Of a stretch of DNA of 27,148 nucleotides, positions 8,547 to 17,182 are shown one piece after another. The stretch is from the NCBI GenBank assembly GCA_965603285.1, contig CBFDCK010000031.1, positions 1 through 27,148 of the forward strand, written 5' to 3'. The notes below the pieces were generated by a model. It was not told the DNA's origin, ran no database searches, and saw only the letters and a list, made by a program, of their open reading frames with translations. This DNA is from JAUWPO01 sp965603285 (GTDB lineage Bacteria; Chloroflexota; Anaerolineae; Anaerolineales; UBA4823). How positions within the stretch are numbered: the first letter of the stretch is position 1; each line of letters opens with the position of its first letter. The translations under genes were made by a program, and so were the position numbers.

Positions 8547-9539
8547 TTAAGGAACATCCGTGTGGTCTAAGATTCGTCTGACAATGTGATCAGTGGAGAT
8601 ATTCTCAGCCTCGGCTTCGTATGTGACGATTACACGGTGACGGAGCACATCGGGAGCGATTTGTTTGATATCTTCAGGTGTTACAAATCCACGACCCTTT
8701 AAAAAGGCATGCGCACGTGCGGCAGAGACCAGGTAAATGCTCGCCCGTGGGGAAGCCCCGTAATTGATCAGGTTGTTCAAGTCACCCAAACCATTATTTC
8801 CGGGGTGACGGGTAGCTAGAACCAGATCGAGAACGTATTCTTTAATCTTGTCATCTACATAAATCTGGCGAACAGTCTCACGAGCATGAAGGATATCAGC
8901 GGGAGAAATTACCGGGCGCACCACTGGTAGTGTTGTGCCGGTCATCCGATCGATAATGAGACGCTCTTCATTGCGGGAGGGATAGTCCACTTTAACCTTC
9001 AACATAAACCGGTCTACCTGGGCCTCGGGAAGCGGGTAAGTACCTTCTTGCTCAATTGGGTTCTGTGTCGCCATAACTAGGAACAAATCATCCATCTTAT
9101 AAGTGGTTTCACCGATGGTAACTTGGCGCTCCTGCATGGATTCCAGTAATGCACTCTGAACCTTGGCCGGGGCACGGTTGATTTCATCTGCCAAAATCAG
9201 ATTGGCAAAGATTGGTCCTCTGTGGACGCTGAATTCGGTCGTACGGGGGTTATAAATCTGTGTGCCGACCAGGTCAGCGGGCAGCAGGTCGGGTGTGAAT
9301 TGAAGGCGCGAAAAGTCAGCCTGGATTGCCTCAGATACTGTTTTAATTAGCAGGGTCTTAGCCAATCCTGGAACACCTTCGAGCAGGATATGACCGTCTG
9401 CTAACAGCCCGATCAACACCCGCTCTACAAGCGCTTCCTGCCCTACCATCACTTTATTAATCTCAGACAGCAGGTCTTGCAGGAATATTGCTTCTTCTTT
9501 TACGTGCATATTTAATTCTCGAACTGATGTAATGTCCAT
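8547..9539 (-). CDS. MoxR-family AAA+ ATPase
   Basis: 330 residues from the ATG at 9537-9539, chosen because a perfect AAGGAG lies 5 bases upstream (9545-9550); an upstream in-frame ATG at 9572 lacks a comparable site. Walker A is GVPGLAKT (55-62) and Walker B is LILADEINRAP (D118, E119). Sensor 1 (LVMATQNP, followed by IEQEGTYPLPEAQVDRF) and the C-terminal lid helices are typical of MoxR proteins. It is probably the motor that remodels or loads metal on the VWA partners encoded downstream. It is the first gene of the minus-strand Bat operon, so the operon promoter should lie between 9540 and about 9735. Confidence 0.95.
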   Translation of the reverse strand: MDITSVRELNMHVKEEAIFLQDLLSEINKVMVGQEALVERVLIGLLADGHILLEGVPGLAKTLLIKTVSEAIQADFSRLQFTPDLLPADLVGTQIYNPRTTEFSVHRGPIFANLILADEINRAPAKVQSALLESMQERQVTIGETTYKMDDLFLVMATQNPIEQEGTYPLPEAQVDRFMLKVKVDYPSRNEERLIIDRMTGTTLPVVRPVISPADILHARETVRQIYVDDKIKEYVLDLVLATRHPGNNGLGDLNNLINYGASPRASIYLVSAARAHAFLKGRGFVTPEDIKQIAPDVLRHRVIVTYEAEAENISTDHIVRRILDHTDVP

Positions 9540-9699
9540 TTTTTCTCCTTGTAATTTTGGTGGGTAAGCCACAAGAACTAACTTATTTGGTGCGATGTCA
9601 AGACTCGTGGCTTCCCAGATGAATGGCTGAGTTCTAAATTTCGTAATAAGATTAGCACACAGATATGGTTTTTGTCCTTACGGGAGACTATTGCTTGAC

Positions 9700-9730
9700 T
9701 TAAGCGAAACTTAAATGGGACTTTGGTCCC
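9700..9730. repeat. Two adjacent small inverted repeats between divergent genes
   Basis: TTAAG-CGAAA-CTTAA (9700-9714) is followed two bases later by GGGAC-TTTG-GTCCC (9717-9730). Both stems have 5 base pairs. They lie in the gap between moxR (minus) and the FGGY kinase remnant (plus), so they could be operator half-sites for either, or short RNA hairpins. The stems are short enough to arise by chance; this is a weak call. Confidence 0.25.
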
Positions 9731-9735
9731 TAACA

Positions 9736-10509
9736 ATGATTAGGTGTTGATTTAGTTACCAGAAGCACTAAAGCTACCCTTTACATGTTGGATGGCAATT
9801 TAGTTGCGGATGCTGCAGTTCAAATCCCGATTTTTTTTTATCTCAAGCCGGGTGTTATGAAACCAGAGAGCGATGACTTCCACCAAACTGATGCCCAAGC
9901 AGTAAAAAGTTGTATCCAGGACTACGGTGTAGAGATTGGAAAAGTTACCGAGATAGCTTTTGACAGCAAGATGGCAGGTATCAGCATCGAGGATGAGGAT
10001 TTCAACTCTGTGACACGCTTCGATTCGTGGCTGGATATGGGCTGCCAACTGTATATTAAGTACTTTGACAAAAATCACCGCGACTTGGTAAACTTCCTTA
10101 CCGGCTGTCCGCCGACTGGCGATCACGGTCCAAAGATATTAAGGTGGAAGGAGGAGAAGCCGGAAGCATATAAACATATTGCCAAATTTGGAATGCCTGC
10201 CGACTACGTAGCGGGCAAAATGGTAATCTTAAAAGATGAAAATGCTTTTATGGATTACACTTTCATCCATTTTTCAGGATTCGGCGATGCGCAGAAGGTC
10301 GCAGGTCGGACGAATTGTCTGAATTGATGTGAGTCGATAAGGAAAAGCTGTCTCGCATCGTCTAACCCTCGCACGTGGTGGGAGAAGTGGCGGATAAAGT
10401 TGCTGTAGAGCTTGGGTTGGCTCCTGGAACGATCATGGCAGAGCCTAAGTTCAGCGAAAGTCTAGCCCAGAAACTGACCGGTTTTTATCAGGATATGATC
10501 GAACAATGA
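9736..10509 (+). pseudogene. FGGY-family carbohydrate kinase remnant (xylulokinase-like)
   Basis: Read with frame corrections, the region encodes the N-terminal half of an FGGY sugar kinase. LGVD, then a spoiled phosphate loop VTRSTKATLY where DxGTxSxK-like residues are expected, then KPGVMKPESDDF, AFDSKMAGIS, FDSWLDMGCQ, LTGCPPTGDHGPK and DYTFIHFSG are recognisable. Lesions: the ATG at 9736 is one base out of frame with the coding text that starts at 9740; a frame change occurs near 10285-10297; in-frame TGA at 10330-10332 stands where the family has Gly, and TAA at 10363-10365 where it has Glu. After VVGEVADK and GLAPGT (to about 10436) the match stops and an unrelated 24-codon tail runs to TGA at 10507-10509. 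The C-terminal ATP-binding domain is absent; FGGY kinases usually have about 500 residues. It cannot be functional as a kinase. Confidence 0.85.
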
Positions 10510-10732
10510 AAATTAATCCATATCTCCGCATTAACATCTATAGAATTTGTGGGGATTAGACCCAGAAATCGCCCCAAATTCCAGACATACTTGGTATAGT
10601 GACCAAACAAAGTGTATACGGAATTCATGAAGATTTTACAGATTGTTAACAGTATAATTGTTACACAGAGTGTAGAATAAACGGGGTGGGTAATACTTAT
10701 AACAATGCCTGCTTATAGATTTTAGGAGAATT
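10510..10732. other. Intergenic region upstream of the HAD-IIA gene
   Basis: 223 bases between the kinase remnant and the HAD phosphatase start. It is AT-rich. It contains a TATAAT at 10653-10658 flanked by a direct repeat (separate entry) and the Shine-Dalgarno TAGGAG just before the ATG. I see no open frame, RNA gene or terminator here. Confidence 0.5.
10642..10668 (+). promoter_or_regulatory. Candidate promoter/operator: TATAAT between two direct repeats
   Basis: ATTGTTAACAG (10642-10652) and ATTGTTACACAG (10657-10668) are near-identical direct repeats with a 15-base period, and a perfect TATAAT sits at 10653-10658 between them. No good -35 is present at 17 bases (AAGATT), so activation by a regulator bound to the repeats would be plausible. 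The gene start is 75 bases downstream. Suggestive only. Confidence 0.3.
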
Positions 10733-11500
10733 ATGCAAATTACTAAGAATATTATCACAGACATGGACGGCGTCCTTATAAAGGGTGTCAAAATAATTCC
10801 TGGCGCAGAAAAATTTATCTCGCGACTGCAGAAATTGGACAAAGAGTACCTGGTTCTAACCAACAACTCGATCTATACGCCCCGCGATCTTGCGCATAGA
10901 TTAAATTCGATTGGGATGGAGATCCCGGTTGAGCGTATATTCACATCTGCTATTGCAACTGCTCGTTTCATGCAACGCCAGCGACCGGAAGGGACAGCCT
11001 ACGTCATCGGCGAGACTGGGTTAACTCAAGCTATTCACGATGTTGGTTACATAATCACGGATATTGATCCTGATTATGTAGTCCTTGGTGAGACAGAAGC
11101 ATATAATTATGAAGCAATCACTAAAGCTATTCGGTTAATTGAAGGCGGGGCGCGCTTTATCGCAACCAATCCTGATGTCTCAGGTCCAAGTGAAAAAGGA
11201 ACGGTACCGGGTTGTGGAGCCATGGCTTCATTAATCGAGAAAGCTACCTCAAAAACTCCATTCTTCGTTGGAAAACCTAACCCGTTTATGATGCGGGCGG
11301 CGCTCAATTTCCTAAACGTTCACTCAGAAGACACCGTGATGGTGGGCGACCGTATGGATACAGACATCATTGCGGGCGTAGAAAGTGGATTGGATACGAT
11401 TCTGGTACTAACCGGGGTGACAAATCGTAAGGACGTAGAGCGTTACCCGTATCGCCCGACTTGGATTGTTAATTCGATCGCAGATGTTGGATTAAAATAA
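10733..11500 (+). CDS. HAD-IIA (NagD-like) sugar/phosphate phosphatase
   Basis: 255 residues. Motif I is DMDGV (D10 nucleophile, D12 general acid), motif II LTNNS (about 43-47), motif III lysine in GKPNP, and motif IV VGDRMDTDI. The cap insertion between motifs II and III is of the C2A type of NagD, phosphoglycolate phosphatase and related enzymes. Length is normal. The enzyme should hydrolyse a small phosphate ester such as a sugar phosphate, nucleotide or phosphoglycolate. TAGGAG lies 4 bases before the ATG. It stands alone on the plus strand, convergent with another HAD phosphatase (11594-12400). The substrate cannot be read from sequence; a role in clearing sugar phosphates of the neighbouring catabolic genes is inference. 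Confidence 0.92.
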   Translation: MQITKNIITDMDGVLIKGVKIIPGAEKFISRLQKLDKEYLVLTNNSIYTPRDLAHRLNSIGMEIPVERIFTSAIATARFMQRQRPEGTAYVIGETGLTQAIHDVGYIITDIDPDYVVLGETEAYNYEAITKAIRLIEGGARFIATNPDVSGPSEKGTVPGCGAMASLIEKATSKTPFFVGKPNPFMMRAALNFLNVHSEDTVMVGDRMDTDIIAGVESGLDTILVLTGVTNRKDVERYPYRPTWIVNSIADVGLK

Positions 11501-11593
11501 GCCCGCGTTACGATTAATTGGTCATATATTTTGGGATGGAAATCGGATGTTTTGCGCATAGACGTGTAGTACCGTTTCTTTAAATGACTTAAA

Positions 11594-12400
11594 TCACAAA
11601 TATCTAGCTTTTTCCAACATATGGGTCAGTAACCCGCTTTTACCAGTATCTATAATATCATCTGCGTATACGCGTACGGGTTCTGGGCTGGTTGCTGGAG
11701 CAAATGAATATTGAGCCGTGTCGAAAAGAGGTAGGTCATTTTCCCCATCTCCGGCGACGAATAAAGTTCCATTTGTTTTATTCAGCAGAGACAGGAGTTG
11801 CCCCAAACCGCTGCCTTTGTCTATGCCTTGCGGAGTGATCTCGAGAAGCGTTTCCATACTGAACGAGATTTCTATCTCGAGGTCCTGGATGATTTGAGCG
11901 AGTTTTTGCAACAGGGCATTATCTTCAGAAACACACATTATCTTACTGAAAATGCAATTGCTATCATCGTTTTTATATGGTCTGGACTGCATCCCAAATC
12001 GCTCTGCAGAGTCTAAACCAAAGGCTGTAGGCCACAGCAGGTGAGTTTCTTTAACATCAAACAAGTAAAATGAGATCTGGGGAAAATTTTGGATGATATC
12101 GATCAATTTGTGCTGCGTATCAGAGGCAAAAGGAAAATAACCAGCCAGTTTTTCGTTATGCTTGTAAATCACTGAGCCGTTTTGTAATACTAGAGGGAAG
12201 GGGATAAGGATGTCTGCAAAAAGACCGTTTTTTGTAAACATGGCACGCACGCTCTGGAGTGACCGACCGGTAGCAATAATGAAATTGATCTCAGATTCAC
12301 TAGTCAGGATTGTAATATCACGCGGGTGTATCCTGCCTTGAGAGTCGAACAGGGTTCCATCTAGGTCAAAACATATAATCGAGTTGGGCATATTTGTCAT
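11594..12400 (-). CDS. HAD-IIB (Cof-type) hydrolase
   Basis: 268 residues. Motif I is FDLDGT (D12, D14), motif II ATGRS, the conserved Lys follows in ITPQGIDKGSGL, and motif IV is VAGDGENDLPLF. The C2B-type cap lies between about residues 85 and 195. Cof-type enzymes dephosphorylate sugar phosphates, pyridoxal phosphate or similar compounds. The ATG lies 9 bases after the stop of the sugar isomerase/epimerase gene upstream, without a strong Shine-Dalgarno, so translation is probably coupled. Same-operon placement suggests a sugar-phosphate substrate, but this is inference. Confidence 0.9.
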   Translation of the reverse strand: MTNMPNSIICFDLDGTLFDSQGRIHPRDITILTSESEINFIIATGRSLQSVRAMFTKNGLFADILIPFPLVLQNGSVIYKHNEKLAGYFPFASDTQHKLIDIIQNFPQISFYLFDVKETHLLWPTAFGLDSAERFGMQSRPYKNDDSNCIFSKIMCVSEDNALLQKLAQIIQDLEIEISFSMETLLEITPQGIDKGSGLGQLLSLLNKTNGTLFVAGDGENDLPLFDTAQYSFAPATSPEPVRVYADDIIDTGKSGLLTHMLEKARYL

Positions 12401-12409
12401 AAGAGACTT

Positions 12410-13372
12410 TCAGGCCCAAAATAATTCACCCGGTTTTTCGAATGTGACGGCTTCTTTCAAGACGGCAATTCCTTTGGCAAGACCTTCGTCTATTGACATC
12501 ATGGCGTCTTCATGTTCAATAGAGATAACATAATCGTATCCAATTAACCTCAACGCACTAACAAAATCCTTCCAGAATTTAGTATCGTGACCGTAGCCGA
12601 TGGAGCGGAAAGTCCAAGAGCGGTCTGGAATCTGGCTGTATGGTTTATGGTCGTTGCACCCGTTGACTGCGGTATTGTACGGATCGACGTAGCTATCTTT
12701 ACCATGCACATGGACGATAGCGTCACCTAAATTGCGGATAGCCAGCACCGGGTCTACGCCGTTCCAGAAGAGGTGGCTGGGGTCAAAATTGCAACCCAAA
12801 GCCGGTCCGGCGGTTTCCCGCATGCGTAGCAGCGTTTCCACGTTGTAAATAAGCATGCCGGGATGCATCTCAACGCCGATTTTTACATCATGCGCTGCTG
12901 CAAATTTGGCTGCCTCTCTCCAGTAAGGAATCCCAACTTGATTCCACTGGTAGTCCAAGATTTCCAGAAAATGGGGCGGCCATGGGCAGGTTACCCAATT
13001 CGGTTTTGTGTCACTATCCGAACCAGCCGGCAGGCTGGAGAGCACGTTCACCACCGGTACGCCCAGCATTTCCGCCAAACGTACTGACTTACGGAATATC
13101 AGATCAGAATCATGAGCCAGCTTTTTATCGGGGTGCAGGGGCTCATAATGACAGCTCAAGGCGCTGATGATCAAGTCACGTGATTCAACCGCTTTCCGAT
13201 AATCATGACGTTTATTTTGGCTTTCCAGCAGATCGTCCACCGGACAGTGGTGACTCCCCGGATAACCACCACTACCGATTTCAACCGCTGTTGCACCCGA
13301 TTCGGCAATTATATCCAGTGCTTCTTCAAAGGGCAGGTTCTGGTAAAGAACAGAATATACACCAATTCGCAT
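12410..13372 (-). CDS. Sugar phosphate isomerase/epimerase-family TIM-barrel protein
   Basis: 320 residues, AP-endonuclease-2 (xylose-isomerase-like) barrel. Candidate metal ligands are E168 (GVEMHPG), D197 and H200 (NFDPSH), H223 (HVHGKD) and E286 (SIEHED). This is the layout of IolE/IolI, tagatose-3-epimerase and related sugar isomerases, dehydratases and epimerases. The N-terminal YSVLYQNLPFEEAL and the GYGHD segment are typical of the subfamily found beside Gfo/Idh dehydrogenases. A near-perfect AAAGGAGGT lies about 6 bases before the ATG. It follows a broken SAF oxidoreductase on the same strand. It probably acts on an oxidised sugar or inositol derivative; the reaction is unknown. Confidence 0.88.
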   Translation of the reverse strand: MRIGVYSVLYQNLPFEEALDIIAESGATAVEIGSGGYPGSHHCPVDDLLESQNKRHDYRKAVESRDLIISALSCHYEPLHPDKKLAHDSDLIFRKSVRLAEMLGVPVVNVLSSLPAGSDSDTKPNWVTCPWPPHFLEILDYQWNQVGIPYWREAAKFAAAHDVKIGVEMHPGMLIYNVETLLRMRETAGPALGCNFDPSHLFWNGVDPVLAIRNLGDAIVHVHGKDSYVDPYNTAVNGCNDHKPYSQIPDRSWTFRSIGYGHDTKFWKDFVSALRLIGYDYVISIEHEDAMMSIDEGLAKGIAVLKEAVTFEKPGELFWA

Positions 13373-13445
13373 GGTAAACCTCCTTTATTGATCTCTAAGA
13401 TAGTCAGGTAATATTGGTATAAGACTCATGTAAAAGTTTATCTTA

Positions 13446-14613
13446 TTAACGGCGGAGCTTAACGACAATTTGATCCTCGTCCAAAAGGACATCGTCCCAA
13501 GTAGTGATTTCACCAGCTTTTATTGATCGGTTGATCTTCGCATTGGGGGTTAATCCAACTGGTAATGCATCCAGTTCACATTTGATATCGGTGCGCTCAA
13601 TAATGCCGTGAAATGTAAAACCGCCAATATCATCCAGGTGTTCTCCAATGTGCAAATCACGTTTTGTTTCTGTCATAGAATCCGCTCCTGGACGGTCCAG
13701 CGGTACCAGTGTGGCTTGCTGGTATAGATGAGCCCGGGTTATGGAGATCGGCGCTTCCAGAGACCATAAATGATACGTACGCAAGAATGTTAAATACTTT
13801 TCTTTCCCTAACTCCAAGTACTGCGAATCTTCATGGATGCGCTCATCATCAACTCGAACTGTGACGAATACGCCGCCCGCCATCGTGCTTCCCTGGACAA
13901 AGTCCACCGCACCGGGAAATTCGGTGAAGCCTCCATCTCCTTTCACCGCGAAGATTTCTGATACGGTCTCCAAGTCTACCTCAGGACTGGGTAAACCGCG
14001 CTGCATCGGGGTACATCCGGAAGCATTTGCGGCGCAGGTCATTTCGGACATAGTTTTTGTTCCATCCATATAGGATGCGATTGTGAATGGATCCTTATCG
14101 ACAAGTCTGGCTGATTGGGCGATATCATCTGGTGTTGCTGTTGGATTTAGGGGAGGGTATTCTTCCCCTTACCGATCATTATAACCTCATAGCCCAGGTT
14201 TTTGATGAATTCATAAAGCGCCATTAAGCATCAAGGTTCGTCTCCGGAGGCGCCCGAATATAACACCCCCGTTTGATTGGCATGTTTTTTCAGGATACGT
14301 CCAACAGTGACGTCTGCTTCGATGTTCACCATAACGATATCCTTGCCGTTTTGAATGCAGATGTAAGCCGTTTCAGCTCCAACTGCTGGAGATTGGGTCA
14401 CGTCAACCACGATATCGAATGCTTCAAGCTGGGACGCCAGCGAATATGAATTTGTAACGATGTTTTTACCTGTATATTTACCATCCATTGTGGGGTCAGA
14501 CGCATCCGTTTCGAGGATATTTTCTTGAGGTATGCCGCTTTGGTATCAGAATCCGCAAGCACTCGAATAACCATGATTTTCATTTGTGTTACCTGATGCA
14601 CAAAACCGCTTCA
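13446..14613 (-). pseudogene. SAF-domain NAD(P)-dependent oxidoreductase remnant (homoserine-dehydrogenase-like)
   Basis: Three reading frames join into one protein. The N-terminal part begins abruptly with SGFVHQVTQM and VLADSDTKAA (about 14610 down to 14545), changes frame near 14540, and continues through DIVVDVTQSP and DIVMVNIEADVTVG to SGASGDEP. There an in-frame TGA (14231-14233) stands where the family has Gly. Coding sense resumes (LMALYEF, IGKGKN), changes frame near 14150-14160, and runs through NPTATPDDIA, DGTKTMSEM and the C-terminal SAF-like part to a normal stop at 13446. A further in-frame TGA lies at 14611-14613. The first part of the Rossmann domain (GxGxxG) is missing. These proteins usually have about 430 residues with an N-terminal NAD-binding domain and C-terminal SAF domain. 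The last 207 codons remain open, so a fragment could be made, but the enzyme is dead. Confidence 0.85.
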
Positions 14614-14815
14614 ACGAAAACGATCGCGGTACAATGGGTACGAGTCACGTCACTTGGGACTAGATTGCACAAGCGCTTAGAAACATTAACTACAATGATC
14701 CTCTGGTGATTGAGTCATTCACTCCCAAGATGAATAACATTGCACGTGTGTCTGCCTATGGCGCTCCTTAGCATCCAGCCCGGATGTTCTTGCTGGAGAT
14801 GATACGCAAGCAAGA
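14607..14815 (+). pseudogene. C-terminal remnant of a D-tagatose-3-epimerase-type sugar epimerase
   Basis: The plus strand reads NENDRGTMGTSHVTWD, a TAG stop (14661-14663), IAQALRNINY, LVIESFTPKMNNIAR, then after a one-base frame change near 14755-14765 RSLASSPDVLAGD. This series is the C-terminal signature of the DTE/L-ribulose-3-epimerase family (ENDRGTPGTG, the catalytic Glu in VIESF, and the WRPLA-like end). The first two thirds of the gene are missing. The remnant starts where the SAF-protein remnant on the opposite strand ends. Intact Gfo/Idh begins 70 bases further on, so this was probably the upstream neighbour of that operon before decay. Confidence 0.8.
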
Positions 14816-14885
14816 TTTCACTCCATCTCAGGTTGCCTTTGACGCAGCATTTTCAAGCAAATAAATCAAATGGAGAATGAAATAA

Positions 14886-16082
14886 ATGAGCGAGGAAACT
14901 GATTTTACATCAATGGCCAGGACGAAAACTAAATGCGAAGCTCCAGAAATTGGCGTCGGTATGCTGGGTTATGCCTTTATGGGAAAAGCGCATACAAACG
15001 CTTATAAGAAAATACCATATATGATGTATCCCCCACCGATGATCCCCAAACTTGTTGCGCTTTGCGGGCGAAACGAGAAAGCTGTAACTGAGGCTGCTCT
15101 ACGCTATGGTTATGAGGACTATTACACGTATTGGCAAAAGATGCTTGAAAACGATGAAATCCAGCTCTTCGACAATGGTGGTCCTAACGATTCACACGCT
15201 GATCCTTGTATTATGGCTGCTGAGATAGGTATGCACATTCTTTGCGAAAAACCACTTGCACGTAATACCAAAGAGGCCAAAAGGATGCTGGATGCGGTTC
15301 AAAAGGCGAGAATTAAGCATATGGTGGCGTTTAACTACCGTTTTGTCCCCGCAATCAGACAAATCCGCAACCTGATCGACAGTGGAAAACTAGGGAAGAT
15401 TTACCACTTCCGGGCAGTTTATCTTCAGGATTGGGTCATGCCACAATACGGAACTCCCAAGAACTGGCGCTTAGACAAGAATAAAGCAGGCAGCGGCGCA
15501 ATTGGCGACCTTGGAGCACACATCATTGATTTGGCGCATTACCTTGTGGGTGGGGTTAAGAGCGTTTCAGCATATACCAAGACCTTTATTGATGAACGCC
15601 CCCTGCCGGATGGCAGCGGCATAGGCAAGGTGGATGTCGATGACGCCTTCGTCGCTGCACTCGAATTTGAAAACGGCGCGCTTGGCACGTTAGAATCAAC
15701 ACGCATCGCAGGCGGTCGTAAGAACTACAACCGCTTTGAAATCAATGCAGAGAAAGGCAGCATTGTCTTCAATCTAGAGCGCATGAACGAGTTGCAGGTA
15801 TTCTGGGTAGGTGAAGAACCTAAAGAAACTCAAGGTTTCCACGATGTCTTGATAACCGAAGGTTACCATCCCTGGTGGAAGAACTGGTGGCCGCATGGTC
15901 ATATCATAGGATGGGAGCATACCTTTGTTCATGAAATCACACATCTGTTAGATTGCATCGTAAACGACAAAGAAGTAGCTCCGCATGGTGCGACCTTTAA
16001 GGATGGTTATCGCGCTGCCGTCGTATGTGACGCGATTGCCAATTCTGCAGACAGCAGGAAGCAGGTAGACATAAAATATTAG
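14886..16082 (+). CDS. Gfo/Idh/MocA-family sugar dehydrogenase
   Basis: 398 residues. The Rossmann domain (about 20-145) starts with VGMLGYAFMG, a GxGxxG variant; the catalytic-lysine motif is CEKPLA (about 120-125). The C-terminal alpha/beta domain carries GDLGAHIIDLAHYLVG, with the Asp and His expected at the active site, and a KNYNRFEINAEKGS segment. The nearest type I recognise is the levoglucosan-dehydrogenase-like group of Gfo/Idh proteins, which oxidise a hydroxyl of a sugar or inositol with NAD(P). GGAG lies about 10 bases before the ATG. First gene of a seven-gene plus-strand operon, so it may perform the entry oxidation or reduction. Members of this superfamily also include NAD-dependent glycosidases; I cannot separate these by eye. 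Confidence 0.9.
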   Translation: MSEETDFTSMARTKTKCEAPEIGVGMLGYAFMGKAHTNAYKKIPYMMYPPPMIPKLVALCGRNEKAVTEAALRYGYEDYYTYWQKMLENDEIQLFDNGGPNDSHADPCIMAAEIGMHILCEKPLARNTKEAKRMLDAVQKARIKHMVAFNYRFVPAIRQIRNLIDSGKLGKIYHFRAVYLQDWVMPQYGTPKNWRLDKNKAGSGAIGDLGAHIIDLAHYLVGGVKSVSAYTKTFIDERPLPDGSGIGKVDVDDAFVAALEFENGALGTLESTRIAGGRKNYNRFEINAEKGSIVFNLERMNELQVFWVGEEPKETQGFHDVLITEGYHPWWKNWWPHGHIIGWEHTFVHEITHLLDCIVNDKEVAPHGATFKDGYRAAVVCDAIANSADSRKQVDIKY

Positions 16083-16215
16083 AAGTCAAGTACTTGCGAG
16101 GCGGAATTCGTTCCGTAAAATCAGGATTGATAGCAATGAATGAAGATAGTTGTCTTTTTTTTGAGATGACTTTTTCCAGTAAAAAATTTCTTCGACGATT
16201 ACAGCAAGTGATCAT

Positions 16216-17172
16216 ATGACGAAAAAAAAGCCAATCATTTGTTTGGGAATTATGGTCGCTGATATCATTGGACGACCTTTGCACACTATTCCGGAGCCAG
16301 GTAGACTGGTCCTAGTAGATGAGATGAGCCTTCACACAGGTGGCTGTGCCATCAATTCGGCTACTGCATTAGCACGACTTGGTCTTCCTGTTGAAGTGAT
16401 TGGAAAGGTAGGCAAAGATCCATTTGGAGATTTTCTAATAAATGCCATTTCAGAACGCGGTATTGGAATCAGCGGTGTAAAATGTGACGATCAAGTTGGA
16501 ACCTCAGCCACAATGGTCATGGTGGAGCCGGATGGTGAGCGGCGCTTTGTGCATTATATTGGTGCTAACGCTACTCTGAATCTTGGTGACGTAGACGTTG
16601 AGATGATCACAACAGCGTCCATCCTTCATATTGCAGGCTCGCTTGTGATGCCGGGAATCGACGGTCAACCGACAGCGGATCTACTCGCTGAAGCCCGGGC
16701 AGCGGGAGTAACAACCTTCCTGGATACAGTTTGGGATGATACCGGTCGTTGGATAGATCTTATGGCGCCATGCCTCCCGCAGATTGATTATTTCGTTCCC
16801 AGCTTGCCCGAAGCACAAGCCCTAACTGGCTTGGAACCACCCGAGGATGTCGCTCGGGCTTTGCTGGGCAAAGGCGTTGGAACGGTGGCGCTGAAGATGG
16901 GTGCTGACGGTTGCCTGGTCATTGGGGATACGGGAAATGCCGTACGCCTGCCAGCATTCCAGGTTGATACTGTAGATGCTACCGGAGCAGGAGATGCGTT
17001 CGCGGCTGGGTTTATAGCCGGGGTTTGGAAAGGTTGGTCCCTCGCAGAAACAGCCAGGTTTGCCAATGCTGTTGGCGCTCTTTGTGTGACAGGGGTTGGT
17101 GCGACAGGGTGTGTTAATACGCTGCCAGCTACAATGCAGTTCATGGAGGTCACTCCTTGCAAGTCAATTTAA
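16216..17172 (+). CDS. PfkB-family carbohydrate kinase
   Basis: 318 residues, ribokinase fold. The N-terminal PfkB signature is TGGCAINSATALARLG (about 42-57); the C-terminal signature is DATGAGDAFAAGF, with D260 as catalytic base and the GAGD anion hole. The substrate lid residues lie around 10-45. It should transfer a phosphate from ATP to a sugar hydroxyl, giving a ketose-1- or -6-phosphate for the aldolase encoded two genes downstream. No strong Shine-Dalgarno precedes this ATG; an in-frame TAA about 40 bases upstream rules out a longer form. The gap to the previous gene (133 bases) contains only AT-rich sequence. Sugar specificity cannot be told; ribokinase, IolC-like and sulfofructose kinases all share these motifs. 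Confidence 0.92.
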   Translation: MTKKKPIICLGIMVADIIGRPLHTIPEPGRLVLVDEMSLHTGGCAINSATALARLGLPVEVIGKVGKDPFGDFLINAISERGIGISGVKCDDQVGTSATMVMVEPDGERRFVHYIGANATLNLGDVDVEMITTASILHIAGSLVMPGIDGQPTADLLAEARAAGVTTFLDTVWDDTGRWIDLMAPCLPQIDYFVPSLPEAQALTGLEPPEDVARALLGKGVGTVALKMGADGCLVIGDTGNAVRLPAFQVDTVDATGAGDAFAAGFIAGVWKGWSLAETARFANAVGALCVTGVGATGCVNTLPATMQFMEVTPCKSI

Positions 17173-17182
17173 GGTGATGATT

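Noticed and set aside
9596..9601. TTGACA on the minus strand upstream of moxR as a -35 box
   Set aside because: At 16 to 18 bases downstream there is no acceptable -10 (AGTTCT, GTTCTT, TTCTTG).
11501..11593. Search for a terminator between the two convergent HAD genes
   Set aside because: No stem longer than about 5 bp followed by a T run is visible; nothing to report.
10330..14233. TGA standing at positions where homologues have Gly in two separate broken genes (10330-10332 and 14231-14233), as if TGA were read as Gly
   Set aside because: Intact genes here use TGA as a normal stop, including the ATGA overlaps at 5508 and 6512. The same broken genes also carry frame changes, a TAA, and missing domains. 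One-base GGA to TGA mutation explains both cases.
14839..14867. TTGACG-N17-TAAATC as promoter of the Gfo/Idh operon
   Set aside because: The -10 is poor and the predicted start would fall inside the Shine-Dalgarno (14872-14875), leaving it untranscribed. The sequence also lies next to epimerase remnant DNA.
16125..16165. Possible terminator between Gfo/Idh and PfkB genes (AAGA...TCTT followed by a T run)
   Set aside because: The stem has only four weak pairs, so it is not a credible rho-independent terminator; I treat the genes as one operon.
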